Assembly: GCA_024279935.1 (NCBI GenBank)
Contig: JAJRQZ010000135.1
Location: forward strand, 24,431-88,430
Source of the DNA: Bacteroidota bacterium
GTDB lineage: Bacteria > Bacteroidota > Bacteroidia > Bacteroidales > F082
Length of the DNA: 64,000 nucleotides
Direction: 5' to 3'
How positions within the stretch are numbered: the first letter of the stretch is position 1; each line of letters begins with the position of its first letter. This document shows, piece after piece, positions 48,924 through 58,274 of the stretch. Under the pieces are notes generated by a model. It saw only the letters and a list, made by a program, of their open reading frames with translations. It ran no database searches and had not been told where the DNA came from. The translations under genes were made by a program, and so were the position numbers.

Positions 48924-49100
48924 TGTTACTACTCAGCTGTAGAGAAAAACATTAACTCATTGGTTACCTATCCGTTTTGTCACAATTTTTGTTTGAAAAA
49001 CACAAAATTTCCGCCAAAACTACTGAGATTTCAAATATATAGCCCCACTGAAGCATGGGGCTGTTGATAATCAACTTGACAAACCTGCTGAGTAGTAACA
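48924..49100. mobile_element. 177-bp element with 14-bp inverted ends, MITE-like
   Basis: TGTTACTACTCAGC at 48924-48937 is repeated inverted as GCTGAGTAGTAACA at 49087-49100. The interior has a hairpin (AGCCCCA 49041-49047 with TGGGGCT 49056-49062) and no gene. No obvious target duplication flanks it. The size and inverted ends suggest a non-autonomous transposon relic. The stretch 49101-49382 holds no gene I can support beyond the Fur promoter. Confidence 0.45.
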
Positions 49101-49359
49101 TTAAAGTTCTTGTAAATAAATCGTATATTTCAAGAAGCACCACAAGACCATGTACTTAAAATGGAGGCAACCAATTACCACAGCACGTAAACAAGATAAA
49201 TTTCTGTTGCCGGCGAGAATGCGTACCCCAAAGGATTTGAGAGGGATAGCAAATAGGACAAAAGCATAAGCAACTGAGTATCAACAATATTATTTGAGAT
49301 AAACCTTAATATTAAAGCAAATAAAGATGAATTTGATTTCATTACAATTGATAAAAGTC

Positions 49360-49367
49360 TATTTTTG
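49360..49367 (+). promoter_or_regulatory. -7 promoter element of the Fur-family gene
   Basis: TATTTTTG fits TAnnTTTG, 15 bases before the ATG at 49383. The nearest TTG upstream (49333-49335) is 24 bases away, slightly beyond the usual spacing. Confidence 0.5.
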
Positions 49368-49382
49368 CATAAAACCGGAATC

Positions 49383-49802
49383 ATGAATGAGGGATTAGAC
49401 AATAAAATGGAGTTTAGGCATATAAGGCCAACGGCGATGAGGGCGATTGTTTTGAAGCTTATGATGGAGAAAACTGCTGCCACAAGCTTGCCCGAACTGG
49501 AAAACGAATTGGAAACGGCCGACAAGGCCACATTATACAGAACACTGAAAACCTTTGAGCAAAACAAACTTATACACCGCATAAACGATGGAAGCGGTAC
49601 ATTGAAATATGCCCTTTGCAAGGATAGCTGCGATTGTGACGTCGAAGACCAACACATTCATTTCCACTGCACAAAATGCAACGGAACCTTTTGTTTGAAC
49701 GATATCTCAATGCCCAAGATAATTCTGCCCACAGGATTCAGCCTTACTGGTATCGACACCGTTGTTAATGGCGTTTGTTCCAATTGCAATAATGATGTTT
49801 GA
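49383..49802 (+). CDS. Fur-family transcriptional regulator
   Basis: A 139-residue metal-dependent repressor of the Fur superfamily. The DNA-binding winged helix has KATLYRTLKTFEQNKLIHRI; the metal/dimer domain has HIHFHCTKCNGTFCL and a final CSNCNN, giving two CxxC pairs for the structural zinc. Start is placed at ATG 49383; an earlier TTG frame overlaps the promoter. It could be a Fur, Zur or PerR type. Metal uptake (the FecCD operon) is transcribed divergently, about 480 bases away, so that is one candidate target, but no Fur box is evident. Confidence 0.88.
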   Translation: MNEGLDNKMEFRHIRPTAMRAIVLKLMMEKTAATSLPELENELETADKATLYRTLKTFEQNKLIHRINDGSGTLKYALCKDSCDCDVEDQHIHFHCTKCNGTFCLNDISMPKIILPTGFSLTGIDTVVNGVCSNCNNDV

Positions 49803-49839
49803 TTCAGCAGAACTCACTGGAAAACAGGAATATTTTTAT

Positions 49840-51333
49840 ATGGGAAGGCTGGGTTTGCTGGCCTTTATTGCGGCGATTATTTTCGTTTCCTGCTATCCTA
49901 CAAAACCAATAAGCAGAAAAAAGCACGATGTTAATACAGATGTGGAAAACATCCTGGCGTATCCTCCTTTTAAAACTGCATCCTTCGGGTTTTATGCCAT
50001 CGACCTCAACAGCGGCGAGGAAATTTCAGTATATCAGCCGGATATCGCGCTTAAACCCGCCTCCACACAAAAGCTCATAACAACTGCGGCAGCGCTGGAA
50101 ATACTCGGCCCTGATTTTACCTTTGAAACAAAGCTCGCCTATACAGGTGATCTTAGCGAAGAAAACGGATACCTCAACGGCAACCTCCTCTTGATAGGCG
50201 GTGGCGACCCAAGCCTCGGCTCCAAATATTTCAAGCAAACAGGAGGAAAGCAGTTCTTAAATGAGTTCGTTAACAAAATAAAGGAGTATGGAATCGATTC
50301 TGTTTCGGGGCGCATTATTGCCGATGCCCGTTATTTCGACCGGGATATTATTCCGCCGACCTGGTCGTGGCAGAATATTGGGCAGTACTATGGTGCTTCG
50401 GCAAACGGGCTTGCGATTTACGACAATTATTTCTCCATTTTGTTTAATACCTTCGACTATGGTGACACAACGCTAATAACGGGCATTCAACCTTTTATCG
50501 AGGGGTTGAAGCTCACTAATTATGTTGTTTCCGATTCTATTTCATACGACGATGCTTATGTTTTCGGCGCACCCTATTCCAACAGGCGAACGCTTACAGG
50601 CGAGCTCCCCATGCGCCGAACTAATTATGTAGTCAAGGCGGCAACACCCGATCCCGCATACCTTGGGGCGCTTCAGCTCGACTCCGCTCTTAAAGCGAAC
50701 AATGTTTCTATAAAACAAAAAGCGACAACCGTTAGAAGGATTGTTGAATCGGGCGCAAAAAACAACCTGGCTGGCTTCCAAGTGTTTTATACAAAGAAAT
50801 CTGTTTCGCTCAAAGATATTATCCAACAAACAAATATACACAGCATAAACCTGTTTGCCGAACATTGCCTGTTGCAACTTGCCGGAAAACTCGGCGGAAA
50901 AAAACAAACAGTCCCTGCCACCGACTCGCTTATGTCGTTTTGGGCGCAAAGGGGCATGGACACTCAAGGCATGTCGCTAAACGACGGAAGCGGACTCTCG
51001 CATTACAATGCCGTAACTCCAAGGCAAATAGTTTTTGTGCTCGATTATATGAAAAACAGCAGCGGGAATTTTGACGAGTTTTACAGCTCATTGGCTGTTG
51101 GCGGACGAAGCGGGACGCTGGAAAACATGTTCAAGGGCAGCAGTGCCGAAGGAAATATTCGCGCTAAGAGCGGAACTGTTACAAGGGGAAAAGCCTATGC
51201 GGGCTACATAACTTCCGCCTCGGGAAGGGAAATTGCTTTTGCAATGATCCTGAACAATTTCAGCGGCAGCTCACTTGAGGCAAAAGCGAAATTGGAGGGG
51301 CTAATGACCGCTCTTTCTGATTTTAATAAATAG
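49840..51333 (+). CDS. dacB: D-alanyl-D-alanine carboxypeptidase/endopeptidase (DacB, PBP4)
   Basis: A 497-residue class C penicillin-binding protein with a lipoprotein-type signal (IIFVSCY, Cys18). The three active-site motifs are Ser75-x-x-Lys78 in KPASTQKL, SIN in HSINLFAEH, and KSG in RAKSGTVTRGKAYAGY. It trims D-Ala from murein peptides or cuts cross-links. The start is the ATG at 49840 that gives the lipobox; the earlier frame overlaps the Fur gene. It is followed by lysA after 13 bases, so the two form an operon. Confidence 0.9.
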   Translation: MGRLGLLAFIAAIIFVSCYPTKPISRKKHDVNTDVENILAYPPFKTASFGFYAIDLNSGEEISVYQPDIALKPASTQKLITTAAALEILGPDFTFETKLAYTGDLSEENGYLNGNLLLIGGGDPSLGSKYFKQTGGKQFLNEFVNKIKEYGIDSVSGRIIADARYFDRDIIPPTWSWQNIGQYYGASANGLAIYDNYFSILFNTFDYGDTTLITGIQPFIEGLKLTNYVVSDSISYDDAYVFGAPYSNRRTLTGELPMRRTNYVVKAATPDPAYLGALQLDSALKANNVSIKQKATTVRRIVESGAKNNLAGFQVFYTKKSVSLKDIIQQTNIHSINLFAEHCLLQLAGKLGGKKQTVPATDSLMSFWAQRGMDTQGMSLNDGSGLSHYNAVTPRQIVFVLDYMKNSSGNFDEFYSSLAVGGRSGTLENMFKGSSAEGNIRAKSGTVTRGKAYAGYITSASGREIAFAMILNNFSGSSLEAKAKLEGLMTALSDFNK

Positions 51334-51346
51334 CAACAATGTTATC

Positions 51347-52495
51347 ATGAAGGATTTGGTTAAAAAATTTGCACGGTTCCGAACGCCATTTTATTGGTAC
51401 GATATGGAGTTGCTCGAAAACACTCTCAAGCTAATAAGGGAGGAGTCGTCCAGATATGGTTTTCACGTTCACTATGCCGTAAAGGCAAACGCTAATTTAA
51501 AGATTCTCAAAAAGATAAAAGAATACGGTCTTGGCTCGGACTGCGTTAGCGGCAATGAGATCCTGAGGTCGGCAGAAGCCGGTTTCGCGTCCGACAAGAT
51601 TGTTTTTGCAGGCGTGGGCAAATCCGACGAGGAAATAAACATAGGGCTGGAAAACGATATTTTCGGGTTTAATGTAGAGTCGATACCGGAACTGGAGGTT
51701 ATAGACGAGCTGGCAGCCCTCAAGAACAAGGCCGCAGACGTTGCCCTCCGCCTTAATCCCAACTTGGCGGTATCCACACACGAATACATCAGTACCGGGC
51801 TGAACGAGAACAAGTTCGGCATCAACCTCATGGATATGGACGAGGTGCTAGAGGTTCTTGGCAGGCTCAAAAACATCAAGCTTCGCGGGATACACTTTCA
51901 TATCGGTTCGCAGATAACCGACATGGGCAACTTCAAAAGTCTTTGCGACAAGGTGAACGGGATACAGGACTGGTTTGAAAGAAAAAATGTAAAGCTCGAA
52001 CATATCAACGTTGGTGGTGGTTTCGGAATCGACTATGAAAATCCAGGCGCAAACCCGATTCCGGATTTCAAGGCTTATTTCAAGCTCTTTGCCGAGAATC
52101 TGCAATTGAGGCCCTACCAGCAGCTGCATTTTGAGCTTGGGCGATCAGTTGTTGCCCAGTGCGGAAGCCTTGTTGCCAAAGTTCTTGATGTGAAGAGCGG
52201 AGTTGAAAAGAAATTTGCTATTGTTGACGCCGGGATCACCGAGCTTATTAGGCCTGCCCTATATAAGGCCCGCCACGAAATACATAATATCTCCTCGGAA
52301 GGAGTTCGGGAAAAATACGATGTTGTAGGCCCTATCTGCGAATCGGCTGATTTCTTCAGAAAAAACATCATGCTGTCCACCACAAGGCGCGGCGACCTGC
52401 TTGCCATTAGAAGCGTAGGCGCCTATGGCCAGGTCATGACCAGCCGTTACAATCTTCGCAGGATTGTCGAGGCTCATTATTCCGATGACATTTAG
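51347..52495 (+). CDS. lysA: Diaminopimelate decarboxylase
   Basis: A 382-residue PLP enzyme that makes lysine from meso-diaminopimelate. Motifs: YAVKANANLKIL with the PLP Lys, HFHIGSQITD, NVGGGFGIDYE, ELGRSVVAQCG and CESADFF near the C-terminus with the cross-subunit Cys. Slightly shorter than the usual 400-430 residues but with complete motifs, and typical for Bacteroidota. Placed 13 bases after dacB and convergent with the DUF819 gene. It links the locus to diaminopimelate metabolism. Confidence 0.93.
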   Translation: MKDLVKKFARFRTPFYWYDMELLENTLKLIREESSRYGFHVHYAVKANANLKILKKIKEYGLGSDCVSGNEILRSAEAGFASDKIVFAGVGKSDEEINIGLENDIFGFNVESIPELEVIDELAALKNKAADVALRLNPNLAVSTHEYISTGLNENKFGINLMDMDEVLEVLGRLKNIKLRGIHFHIGSQITDMGNFKSLCDKVNGIQDWFERKNVKLEHINVGGGFGIDYENPGANPIPDFKAYFKLFAENLQLRPYQQLHFELGRSVVAQCGSLVAKVLDVKSGVEKKFAIVDAGITELIRPALYKARHEIHNISSEGVREKYDVVGPICESADFFRKNIMLSTTRRGDLLAIRSVGAYGQVMTSRYNLRRIVEAHYSDDI

Positions 52496-52512
52496 TTAAA
52501 CGAAACACATAA

Positions 52513-53682
52513 TCAGGGAGCCAACCAAAACCCGACCGATACACCTAGTATAGTGCCGATGACATAACCAAGTATCCCTACCAGCACTGCTGGCGTAACC
52601 ATGTTCTTTGCATTGAAGGATGCTGCCATAGGTGCTGACAAGGTTGGCCCTGAAACGTTTGCACAGGAGGCGATAGCAATCTCCTTCAAGCTGAATTTAA
52701 AGATCTTGCCGAAAAACATAATAATAATAAATTGGATAAGTAGTGTCAGGGTGGCAAATATCAAGATTCCGGGGCCAGCAAGAAAAACATCTTTCAAGTT
52801 GGAGGCCGCACCCACAACTGCAAGGAATATATAGAGCATCGACATGCCCAGGCTGAAGGCGATATCCTCAAGTTTTTTAAAGGTCTTAGGGAAGCTTGAT
52901 ACAACTATGGCCATTAATATCGTTATTACTAATAGGGTCAGGTTTGCTGTGGTATTAAACAGTTGTGCCAGCAACCCGCCCAGCCAGGAGCCGGCAACGG
53001 TTATCAGCGCGGAAATAGCAATGGCATAGGTAATGGAACCAATACTTGGTTTCTCACCAGGCTCTTCGTTTTCCTCAATAACAGCATTGTCGTTTTTGGC
53101 CTCAAGCTCAGGATAATATTTTTGCAATATTTTGAGAAACGGCAGATAAAAAAGGAAGATGAGGTAAAACTGTATGCCGAAATTATCAACTGCCATAGTT
53201 GTTGTAAACAGGCTGCTAGTGCTGAAATCAAGGGTTTCGGAAGCAGCGACGAAGTTTACGCTCCCACCCACCAGTGTCGCGACGAAAACACCTGCGACCT
53301 TAAATGTCTCGGGGCCTACGTTTACTATGAAGAAACTAATAACCGACCCTATTACTATTCCTGCCGCACCTATCAGATAAATTACTATCAGCCTCCCGGA
53401 TTCTTTAATTATTTTCAGGATGTTCGCGCCGAAAAGCAGCAGGGGAATTGCCATGGGCGTTACATAATCGAAAACGAAATCATATACTGCCACATCTTTA
53501 TCGCCAGAGGCAGAAGGAAGGAAATGAATGAGTGCGAGTATTGCGGTTAACACCATGGTGTACATCACGCCTGCGATATTCTTTATCCACCCTTTTTTTT
53601 CGGCGTAAACACCAAACGCCGAACTTGCCATGATGACGGCCCAAATTGCTAAATGATTGTCTGCTGAAATTAATGAATGCAT
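52513..53682 (-). CDS. DUF819-family membrane protein
   Basis: A 389-residue polytopic protein with about ten hydrophobic segments and the DUF819 (YjcL-like) pattern: VATLVGGSVNFVAASETL, IAIASCANVSGPTLSAPMAA, and a terminal VGILGYVIGTILGVSVGFW. The substrate is unknown; the inverted-repeat arrangement and Gly-Pro loops suggest a secondary transporter. It sits 54 bases downstream of the LD-carboxypeptidase gene in the same direction and is surrounded by murein-peptide genes, so it is a candidate muropeptide or amino-acid transporter. That link is inference. Confidence 0.8.
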   Translation of the reverse strand: MHSLISADNHLAIWAVIMASSAFGVYAEKKGWIKNIAGVMYTMVLTAILALIHFLPSASGDKDVAVYDFVFDYVTPMAIPLLLFGANILKIIKESGRLIVIYLIGAAGIVIGSVISFFIVNVGPETFKVAGVFVATLVGGSVNFVAASETLDFSTSSLFTTTMAVDNFGIQFYLIFLFYLPFLKILQKYYPELEAKNDNAVIEENEEPGEKPSIGSITYAIAISALITVAGSWLGGLLAQLFNTTANLTLLVITILMAIVVSSFPKTFKKLEDIAFSLGMSMLYIFLAVVGAASNLKDVFLAGPGILIFATLTLLIQFIIIMFFGKIFKFSLKEIAIASCANVSGPTLSAPMAASFNAKNMVTPAVLVGILGYVIGTILGVSVGFWLAP

Positions 53683-53736
53683 AATCCTGGTTTACTGAAA
53701 TAAAAAAATTATCCTCGGCATAAAATAATGCCCTGA

Positions 53737-54690
53737 TCACAATACTGCTTTCTCAAGAAGCTCAAGACTGTTTTCGTTGGCGTTCAACCTGGCTTTTATA
53801 CCAAAGGGAATGCTTATTTTATAGTTGATATGCCCGAAGGGCAAGCCATAAGAAACTGGCATGTCATACCGCGACAAAAGATCGTGAAGTGCCTGCCTGA
53901 GGCCAAGGGAAGGCTCTTCGTTTATATTACAATTCTTGAAAACGCCCATCACAATAGCTGCTGCCTGTTTCAGTTTAGTCGCTGACAGCAGGTGAAACAA
54001 CATCTTGTCCACCTTATAGGTTTTTTCATCTACTTCCTCCAGATACACAATCTTGTCTTTAAAATCGGGTTCGTATTCCGTTCCTGTCAATGATTCAAGA
54101 ACACTGATGTTGCCGCCCGCGAGATCTCCTTCGGCCACTCCCGGATTTAAGGTATAAATATCGAATTCGGGATTCCGGATTGTGTTTTCCTCCCTTTTAT
54201 AGACGTATTTATAAGTATCCGTCGGCTCCGCTACCAGATGATTGAAAGAATCCATCGAGAAACTGTTGAAGTCGGACACTCCCATAGGGCTGTAAAAACC
54301 CACAAGTCCTGTTTTTTTATAAATGGCAGCATGCAGGGCTGTAATATCGCTATAGCCCAAAAGCAGCTTGGGGTTTTTCCTTATAAGCCCGTAATCCAAT
54401 AAGCCGAGCAGCCTCACAGCACCGTAACCACCTCTTACACATAATATTGCATCAACTTCTTTATTGGCAAACATCAACATCAGCTCGGCAGCCCTGTCGG
54501 CATCCTTGCCCGCCAGGAAGCCATACTCGTCCAGTACGCTATCCTGATATAATACGCGATAACCCAAACCTTCCAGCTTTCTGACGGTTTCGTCCAACTG
54601 TGCGTCTTTTATCGCACTGCCGGGAGTTACAAGCCCGATTAGGTCGTTCTTCCTAAGTCGGGACGGCAATATCCTGGAAATCCTTTTCAT
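53737..54690 (-). CDS. LD-carboxypeptidase (S66 family)
   Basis: A 317-residue serine peptidase of the LdcA/MccF family that removes D-Ala from the murein tetrapeptide during recycling. Catalytic residues are readable: Ser114 in LLGYSDITALH, Glu218 or Glu219 in IVYLEEVDEKTY and His287 in GLPFGHINY. A CVRGGYGAVRLL segment (about 84-95) is typical. No signal peptide, so it is cytoplasmic, as expected for recycling. A terminator lies between it and the epimerase operon upstream, so it may be a separate unit with DUF819. Confidence 0.92.
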   Translation of the reverse strand: MKRISRILPSRLRKNDLIGLVTPGSAIKDAQLDETVRKLEGLGYRVLYQDSVLDEYGFLAGKDADRAAELMLMFANKEVDAILCVRGGYGAVRLLGLLDYGLIRKNPKLLLGYSDITALHAAIYKKTGLVGFYSPMGVSDFNSFSMDSFNHLVAEPTDTYKYVYKREENTIRNPEFDIYTLNPGVAEGDLAGGNISVLESLTGTEYEPDFKDKIVYLEEVDEKTYKVDKMLFHLLSATKLKQAAAIVMGVFKNCNINEEPSLGLRQALHDLLSRYDMPVSYGLPFGHINYKISIPFGIKARLNANENSLELLEKAVL

Positions 54691-54756
54691 TGGCTGTTGT
54701 TTATATTAAGAATTAATGTTGCCGTAAAGTGTAAAAAGATTAGATTGTCAAATATT

Positions 54757-54782
54757 AAAAAACAATCCCTGCGAAAGGGATT
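54757..54782 (-). terminator. Terminator after the dipeptide epimerase gene
   Basis: Read on the minus strand, AATCCCT (54782-54776) pairs with AGGGATT (54770-54764) around a short loop, followed by GTTTTTT. It ends the NlpC/P60-epimerase unit before the LD-carboxypeptidase gene. Confidence 0.7.
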
Positions 54783-54822
54783 TGCTTTTATGTGTTTATT
54801 AATTATCATAAAGCAGCATTTA

Positions 54823-55968
54823 CTAATTTAACTTGAGAATTCCTATTCCCGGCAAGTCGTTTAGCGTTACCTTGCCATCCACAACCTTTACGCCTTCATA
54901 AACATCATTGCTGATAAGCAGGTTGCCGTCAAGGTCTGCCCAGTCAGCCAGAGGCGACAATTGTGCCGCGGCAGATACGGCGCAGGAAGTCTCTGTCATA
55001 CAGCCTATCATCACGTTCATGTCGAGGGCCCTGGCTACGGTGATCATTTTATGTGCTTCACGTAATCCTGTGCTCTTCATCAACTTTATGTTAATGCCGG
55101 AATATACTCCCTTGAACCTTGCCACATCGGAAAGACGCTGAAACGCTTCATCGGCAATTGTTGGCAAGGGGCTTTTTTCGGTTAGCCATGCCATATCATC
55201 AATTTGTTCTTTCGGCAAAGGTTGTTCCACGAAAATAATCCCCTGCTCCTTAAGCCAGTTTATCATTTCCAATGCTTTGTCTTTATCATTCCAACCTTGG
55301 TTCACATCAACGTATAGCGGCAGGTCTGTTATTGACCTGACTGTATTGATCATTTCTTTATCGTTGCCTCTCCCAAGCTTTACCTTTAAGACCTTAAGTT
55401 TTTCAGGCGCCTCTATTGCTTCTATGGTTTTTTCCCTTACTAGCTCGGGCTCGTCTATTCCTATGGTAAATGAAGTGTTTGGTGTATTTTTGGGTGACAA
55501 GCCCCAAAGCTTATACAATGGTTGATTCAGCATTTTGCCCACAAGGTCATGGAGGGCGATATCAACACAGGCTTTAGCCGCCCTGTTTTTGTGATCGACA
55601 GTCTCGACATATTCGAGTATCTCATCCATTCTGAACGGATCGTTGAATTGGCCCATGTCAACATTGTTAAGGAAACCGGCAACTGATTTCTGCGACTCGC
55701 CCAAATAAGGTGGCATCGAGGCTTCGCCATAGCCTGTAAACCCTTCATACTCAAGTTTACAGAGCATCACGGGTGTTGTGTCCCGAGAAAACTCGGCTAC
55801 TGTAAAGGTGTGCTTCAGCTGGAGGTCGTACGGCCAAAATGTCAACTTAAGCTTTCCGCTGCCTGGGGAAACAAGCCCGGGGCTATTGCTAAACGACAGT
55901 TTTGGCAATACTGTTGCTATCGAGGCAGTGCCCAATGTTTTAACAAAATTCCTCCTATTGGCCTTCAT
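54823..55968 (-). CDS. Dipeptide epimerase (L-Ala-D/L-Glu type)
   Basis: A 381-residue enolase-superfamily enzyme that likely interconverts L-Ala-D-Glu and L-Ala-L-Glu in murein-peptide breakdown. The acid/base and metal residues are visible: K195-x-K197 in VLKVKLGRG, Asp221 in YVDVNQGW, Glu248 in VEQPL, Asp273 in ADEAF and Lys295/298 in INIKLMKSTG. An N-terminal twin-arginine-like signal (NRRNFVKT) suggests export to the periplasm, which is unusual for the B. subtilis counterpart YkfB but common in Bacteroidota. Overlaps the NlpC gene by 14 bases and is coupled to it. Confidence 0.9.
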   Translation of the reverse strand: MKANRRNFVKTLGTASIATVLPKLSFSNSPGLVSPGSGKLKLTFWPYDLQLKHTFTVAEFSRDTTPVMLCKLEYEGFTGYGEASMPPYLGESQKSVAGFLNNVDMGQFNDPFRMDEILEYVETVDHKNRAAKACVDIALHDLVGKMLNQPLYKLWGLSPKNTPNTSFTIGIDEPELVREKTIEAIEAPEKLKVLKVKLGRGNDKEMINTVRSITDLPLYVDVNQGWNDKDKALEMINWLKEQGIIFVEQPLPKEQIDDMAWLTEKSPLPTIADEAFQRLSDVARFKGVYSGINIKLMKSTGLREAHKMITVARALDMNVMIGCMTETSCAVSAAAQLSPLADWADLDGNLLISNDVYEGVKVVDGKVTLNDLPGIGILKLN

Positions 55969-57193
55969 TTTCTTTATTCAGTATCTCTTTATAAAAATCA
56001 TTGTCCCTTATACGCTGAACCCCAAAGTCATCGTAGTTGCCATTAAGCCTTACCGCCCTTACAAAACGGCGAGGATAAGAGCTTATAAAATTGCTATGCA
56101 TACTGTCCATGCTGTTTATACGGACCTTGCCGGAAGCATGAATAAACTCCCCGTCCTTCATATACAAAGCAACATGGGTAACCTTTTCAGGAAGCGTATC
56201 GCTGGCAGGGCGGCCAAAAAACAAAAGGTCCCCGGCCTGTAGCTTATCATATTCATAATCATTGCTAATCTCATTGCCGTATTTTGCTTGCTGCGATGCG
56301 TCGCGCTGCAAAACCAGTCCGCTCATAAAATATACTGTCGATGTAAACCCACTACAGTCTATGGCCTTGGAGGACGTACCTCCCCATAAATAGGGTATTC
56401 CGTTGAGTTTTTTAGCAGTTTCAACTAATTCATCCATGTTTGGTTCTTTATTCGAGAGTTCCTCAAAACCGATAAATTCATTTTTCAGGGCAAAAGCATT
56501 TCTTCCATCAGGATAGCTCACCCGATAAAACTCCCCCTTCTCCCCTTTTACCGGCAGTAAGCACCCAAGGACAAGGTCGCTGACCACCAGCGATTTCGTA
56601 TCAGGCTCCGAATACGAAAACCCATATTGCTTATCATAAACGATTTTTTTTGCTGCCTTGTACTTTTCCAATTGTTGCCGGTCAACTTCCACTATGGCAT
56701 CGTCGTCGGTCCATGCGATGTATTTATTAGGCGTCTGCACCAAATACCACCCGTCTCTCATTTCCAATATCCTCAAGGGGGTGCCAAGTAGGGCCTGGGT
56801 GGCAATTTCTGCTGAATGCCGCGGCTCGGAACGCAGGTTTATAACTGAGTTGTTGGCAAGTGCTGTTACCAACCGGGCGCTTTCTTTTTCCGGCAACAAT
56901 TCTATATGGGCATCAACTTCCGGGAAGTCCTTTGCCATTAAAGTTTTTACGATATTATAAGTAGCTTTATTATCAATGGCCAAGTCCAGCCTGCACGCCC
57001 CATTAGTTTTTTGTATATCCAACATCCAGAGCTTTACGCGCTTGTCAGGGGCATAAACCTTTTGTACTGAGTCAAGCACGGCACTTAAATCTTCACACAA
57101 CCCGCTTTCTTCAACAATATTGGAGCATGAGGACGTTAAAAACAGGATGGCAGCCAGACTTAGCAGGGAACTTTGTTTCAATAGACTCATCAT
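55955..57193 (-). CDS. NlpC/P60 murein endopeptidase lipoprotein with SH3 domains
   Basis: A 412-residue lipoprotein (lipobox LTSSCS, Cys23) with an SH3 domain (about 115-170, NLRSEPRHSAEIATQ and GWYLVQTPN), a second SH3-like part (about 188-245) and a C-terminal NlpC/P60 domain whose catalytic residues are Cys280 (AIDCSGF), His340 (VTHVALY) and His352 (FIHASG). It cuts gamma-D-Glu-diamino-acid bonds in stem peptides. It precedes the dipeptide epimerase, the same combination as YkfC and YkfB in B. subtilis. Divergent from ddl. Confidence 0.92.
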   Translation of the reverse strand: MMSLLKQSSLLSLAAILFLTSSCSNIVEESGLCEDLSAVLDSVQKVYAPDKRVKLWMLDIQKTNGACRLDLAIDNKATYNIVKTLMAKDFPEVDAHIELLPEKESARLVTALANNSVINLRSEPRHSAEIATQALLGTPLRILEMRDGWYLVQTPNKYIAWTDDDAIVEVDRQQLEKYKAAKKIVYDKQYGFSYSEPDTKSLVVSDLVLGCLLPVKGEKGEFYRVSYPDGRNAFALKNEFIGFEELSNKEPNMDELVETAKKLNGIPYLWGGTSSKAIDCSGFTSTVYFMSGLVLQRDASQQAKYGNEISNDYEYDKLQAGDLLFFGRPASDTLPEKVTHVALYMKDGEFIHASGKVRINSMDSMHSNFISSYPRRFVRAVRLNGNYDDFGVQRIRDNDFYKEILNKENEGQ

Positions 57194-57258
57194 AATTATG
57201 TACTAGTTGATTTTAAGAGCCAAATTTAGTAATTATTTAAACCAACCAAATATTAAAT

Positions 57259-57266
57259 TATTTTTG
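57259..57266 (+). promoter_or_regulatory. -7 promoter element of ddl
   Basis: TATTTTTG fits TAnnTTTG and ends 18 bases before the ATG at 57285. No good -33 TTG is seen. Confidence 0.4.
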
Positions 57267-57284
57267 CTCCCAAATACTTGTGAA

Positions 57285-58274
57285 ATGAAAAATATTGCAA
57301 TTATCTGTGGAGGGTATTCCGGTGAATACCAGGTCTCGATAGAAAGTGCCGCTACCGTTCGCCGGAACATTGACAAGGATAAGTACAATCCATATATTGT
57401 TTATATCGAAAAAGACAAATGGTTCCATAAAGACGAGGAAGGCATTGAGCATTATGTAAACCGGAATGATTTCAGCCTCCTTATCAGGAACATGCCAATT
57501 AAGTTTGATGGTGTGTTCAACGCTATTCACGGAAGCCCGGGGGAAGACGGCAAGATACTGGCTTTTTTTGACACAATTGGGATACCTTATACCTCTTGCG
57601 ATATGGACTTATCTGCACTTACTTTCAATAAACATCACTGCAATCACTTCCTTGCTTCTTTAGGAATCAAAGTCGCGAGGTCGGTTTCATTTTTAAAAGG
57701 TGAACATATCGACAAGGCATCAGTTATTGACGGGCTGGGACTTCCATTGTTCGTGAAGCCAGCGAGGAGCGGCTCCAGCGTGGGTGTCTCGAAAGTGAAA
57801 ACAGAGGAAGACTTCGACAATGCCCTTGAAGTGGCAATAAACATCGATGAAAGGATAATTATTGAAGAATTCCTTGATGGACGCGAATTTGGCTGCGGAC
57901 TGTTTATGAGCGATAAAGAACTGAAGGTTCTTCCATTGACCGAAATCATAGCAAAAAATGACTTTTTTGATTTTGAGGCAAAATATTCGGGATCCATGGC
58001 TGATGAAATAACGCCACCAGGGAAATTAAAATCTGATGCAGAGATTGATATCAAGGCTACATCTGCAATGATATACAGGAAGTTAGGTTGCAAAGGTATT
58101 ATACGAATTGATTATATGCTTACCGGAACAGACCTTTATTTGATAGAGATCAACACTGTTCCGGGTTTGTCGCCGGCGAGCATTATCCCAAAGCAAGCCG
58201 AAGCAATGGGCATTAGCTTGAAGGAATTGTTCAGTGCCGTGATACGGCCGATGTTCAGAGATGGAAATCCTTGA
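57285..58274 (+). CDS. ddl: D-alanine--D-alanine ligase
   Basis: A 329-residue ATP-grasp enzyme that makes D-Ala-D-Ala for murein precursors. Motifs are HGSPGEDGKI, VKPARSGSSVGVSKV (ATP-binding Lys), GREFGCGLF and the terminal EINTVPGLSPASIIP with metal-binding Glu and Asn. The ATG at 57285 gives the usual N-terminus MKNIAIICGGYSGEYQVS; a frame start 78 bases upstream is unlikely, since it would place the promoter inside the gene. Divergent from the NlpC/epimerase operon, so wall synthesis and recycling share this region. Confidence 0.95.
   Translation: MKNIAIICGGYSGEYQVSIESAATVRRNIDKDKYNPYIVYIEKDKWFHKDEEGIEHYVNRNDFSLLIRNMPIKFDGVFNAIHGSPGEDGKILAFFDTIGIPYTSCDMDLSALTFNKHHCNHFLASLGIKVARSVSFLKGEHIDKASVIDGLGLPLFVKPARSGSSVGVSKVKTEEDFDNALEVAINIDERIIIEEFLDGREFGCGLFMSDKELKVLPLTEIIAKNDFFDFEAKYSGSMADEITPPGKLKSDAEIDIKATSAMIYRKLGCKGIIRIDYMLTGTDLYLIEINTVPGLSPASIIPKQAEAMGISLKELFSAVIRPMFRDGNP

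Noticed and set aside
49151..49280. Short frame of about 39 codons (MYLKWRQPITT...)
   Set aside because: No Shine-Dalgarno sequence, promoter or homologue; too short to support.
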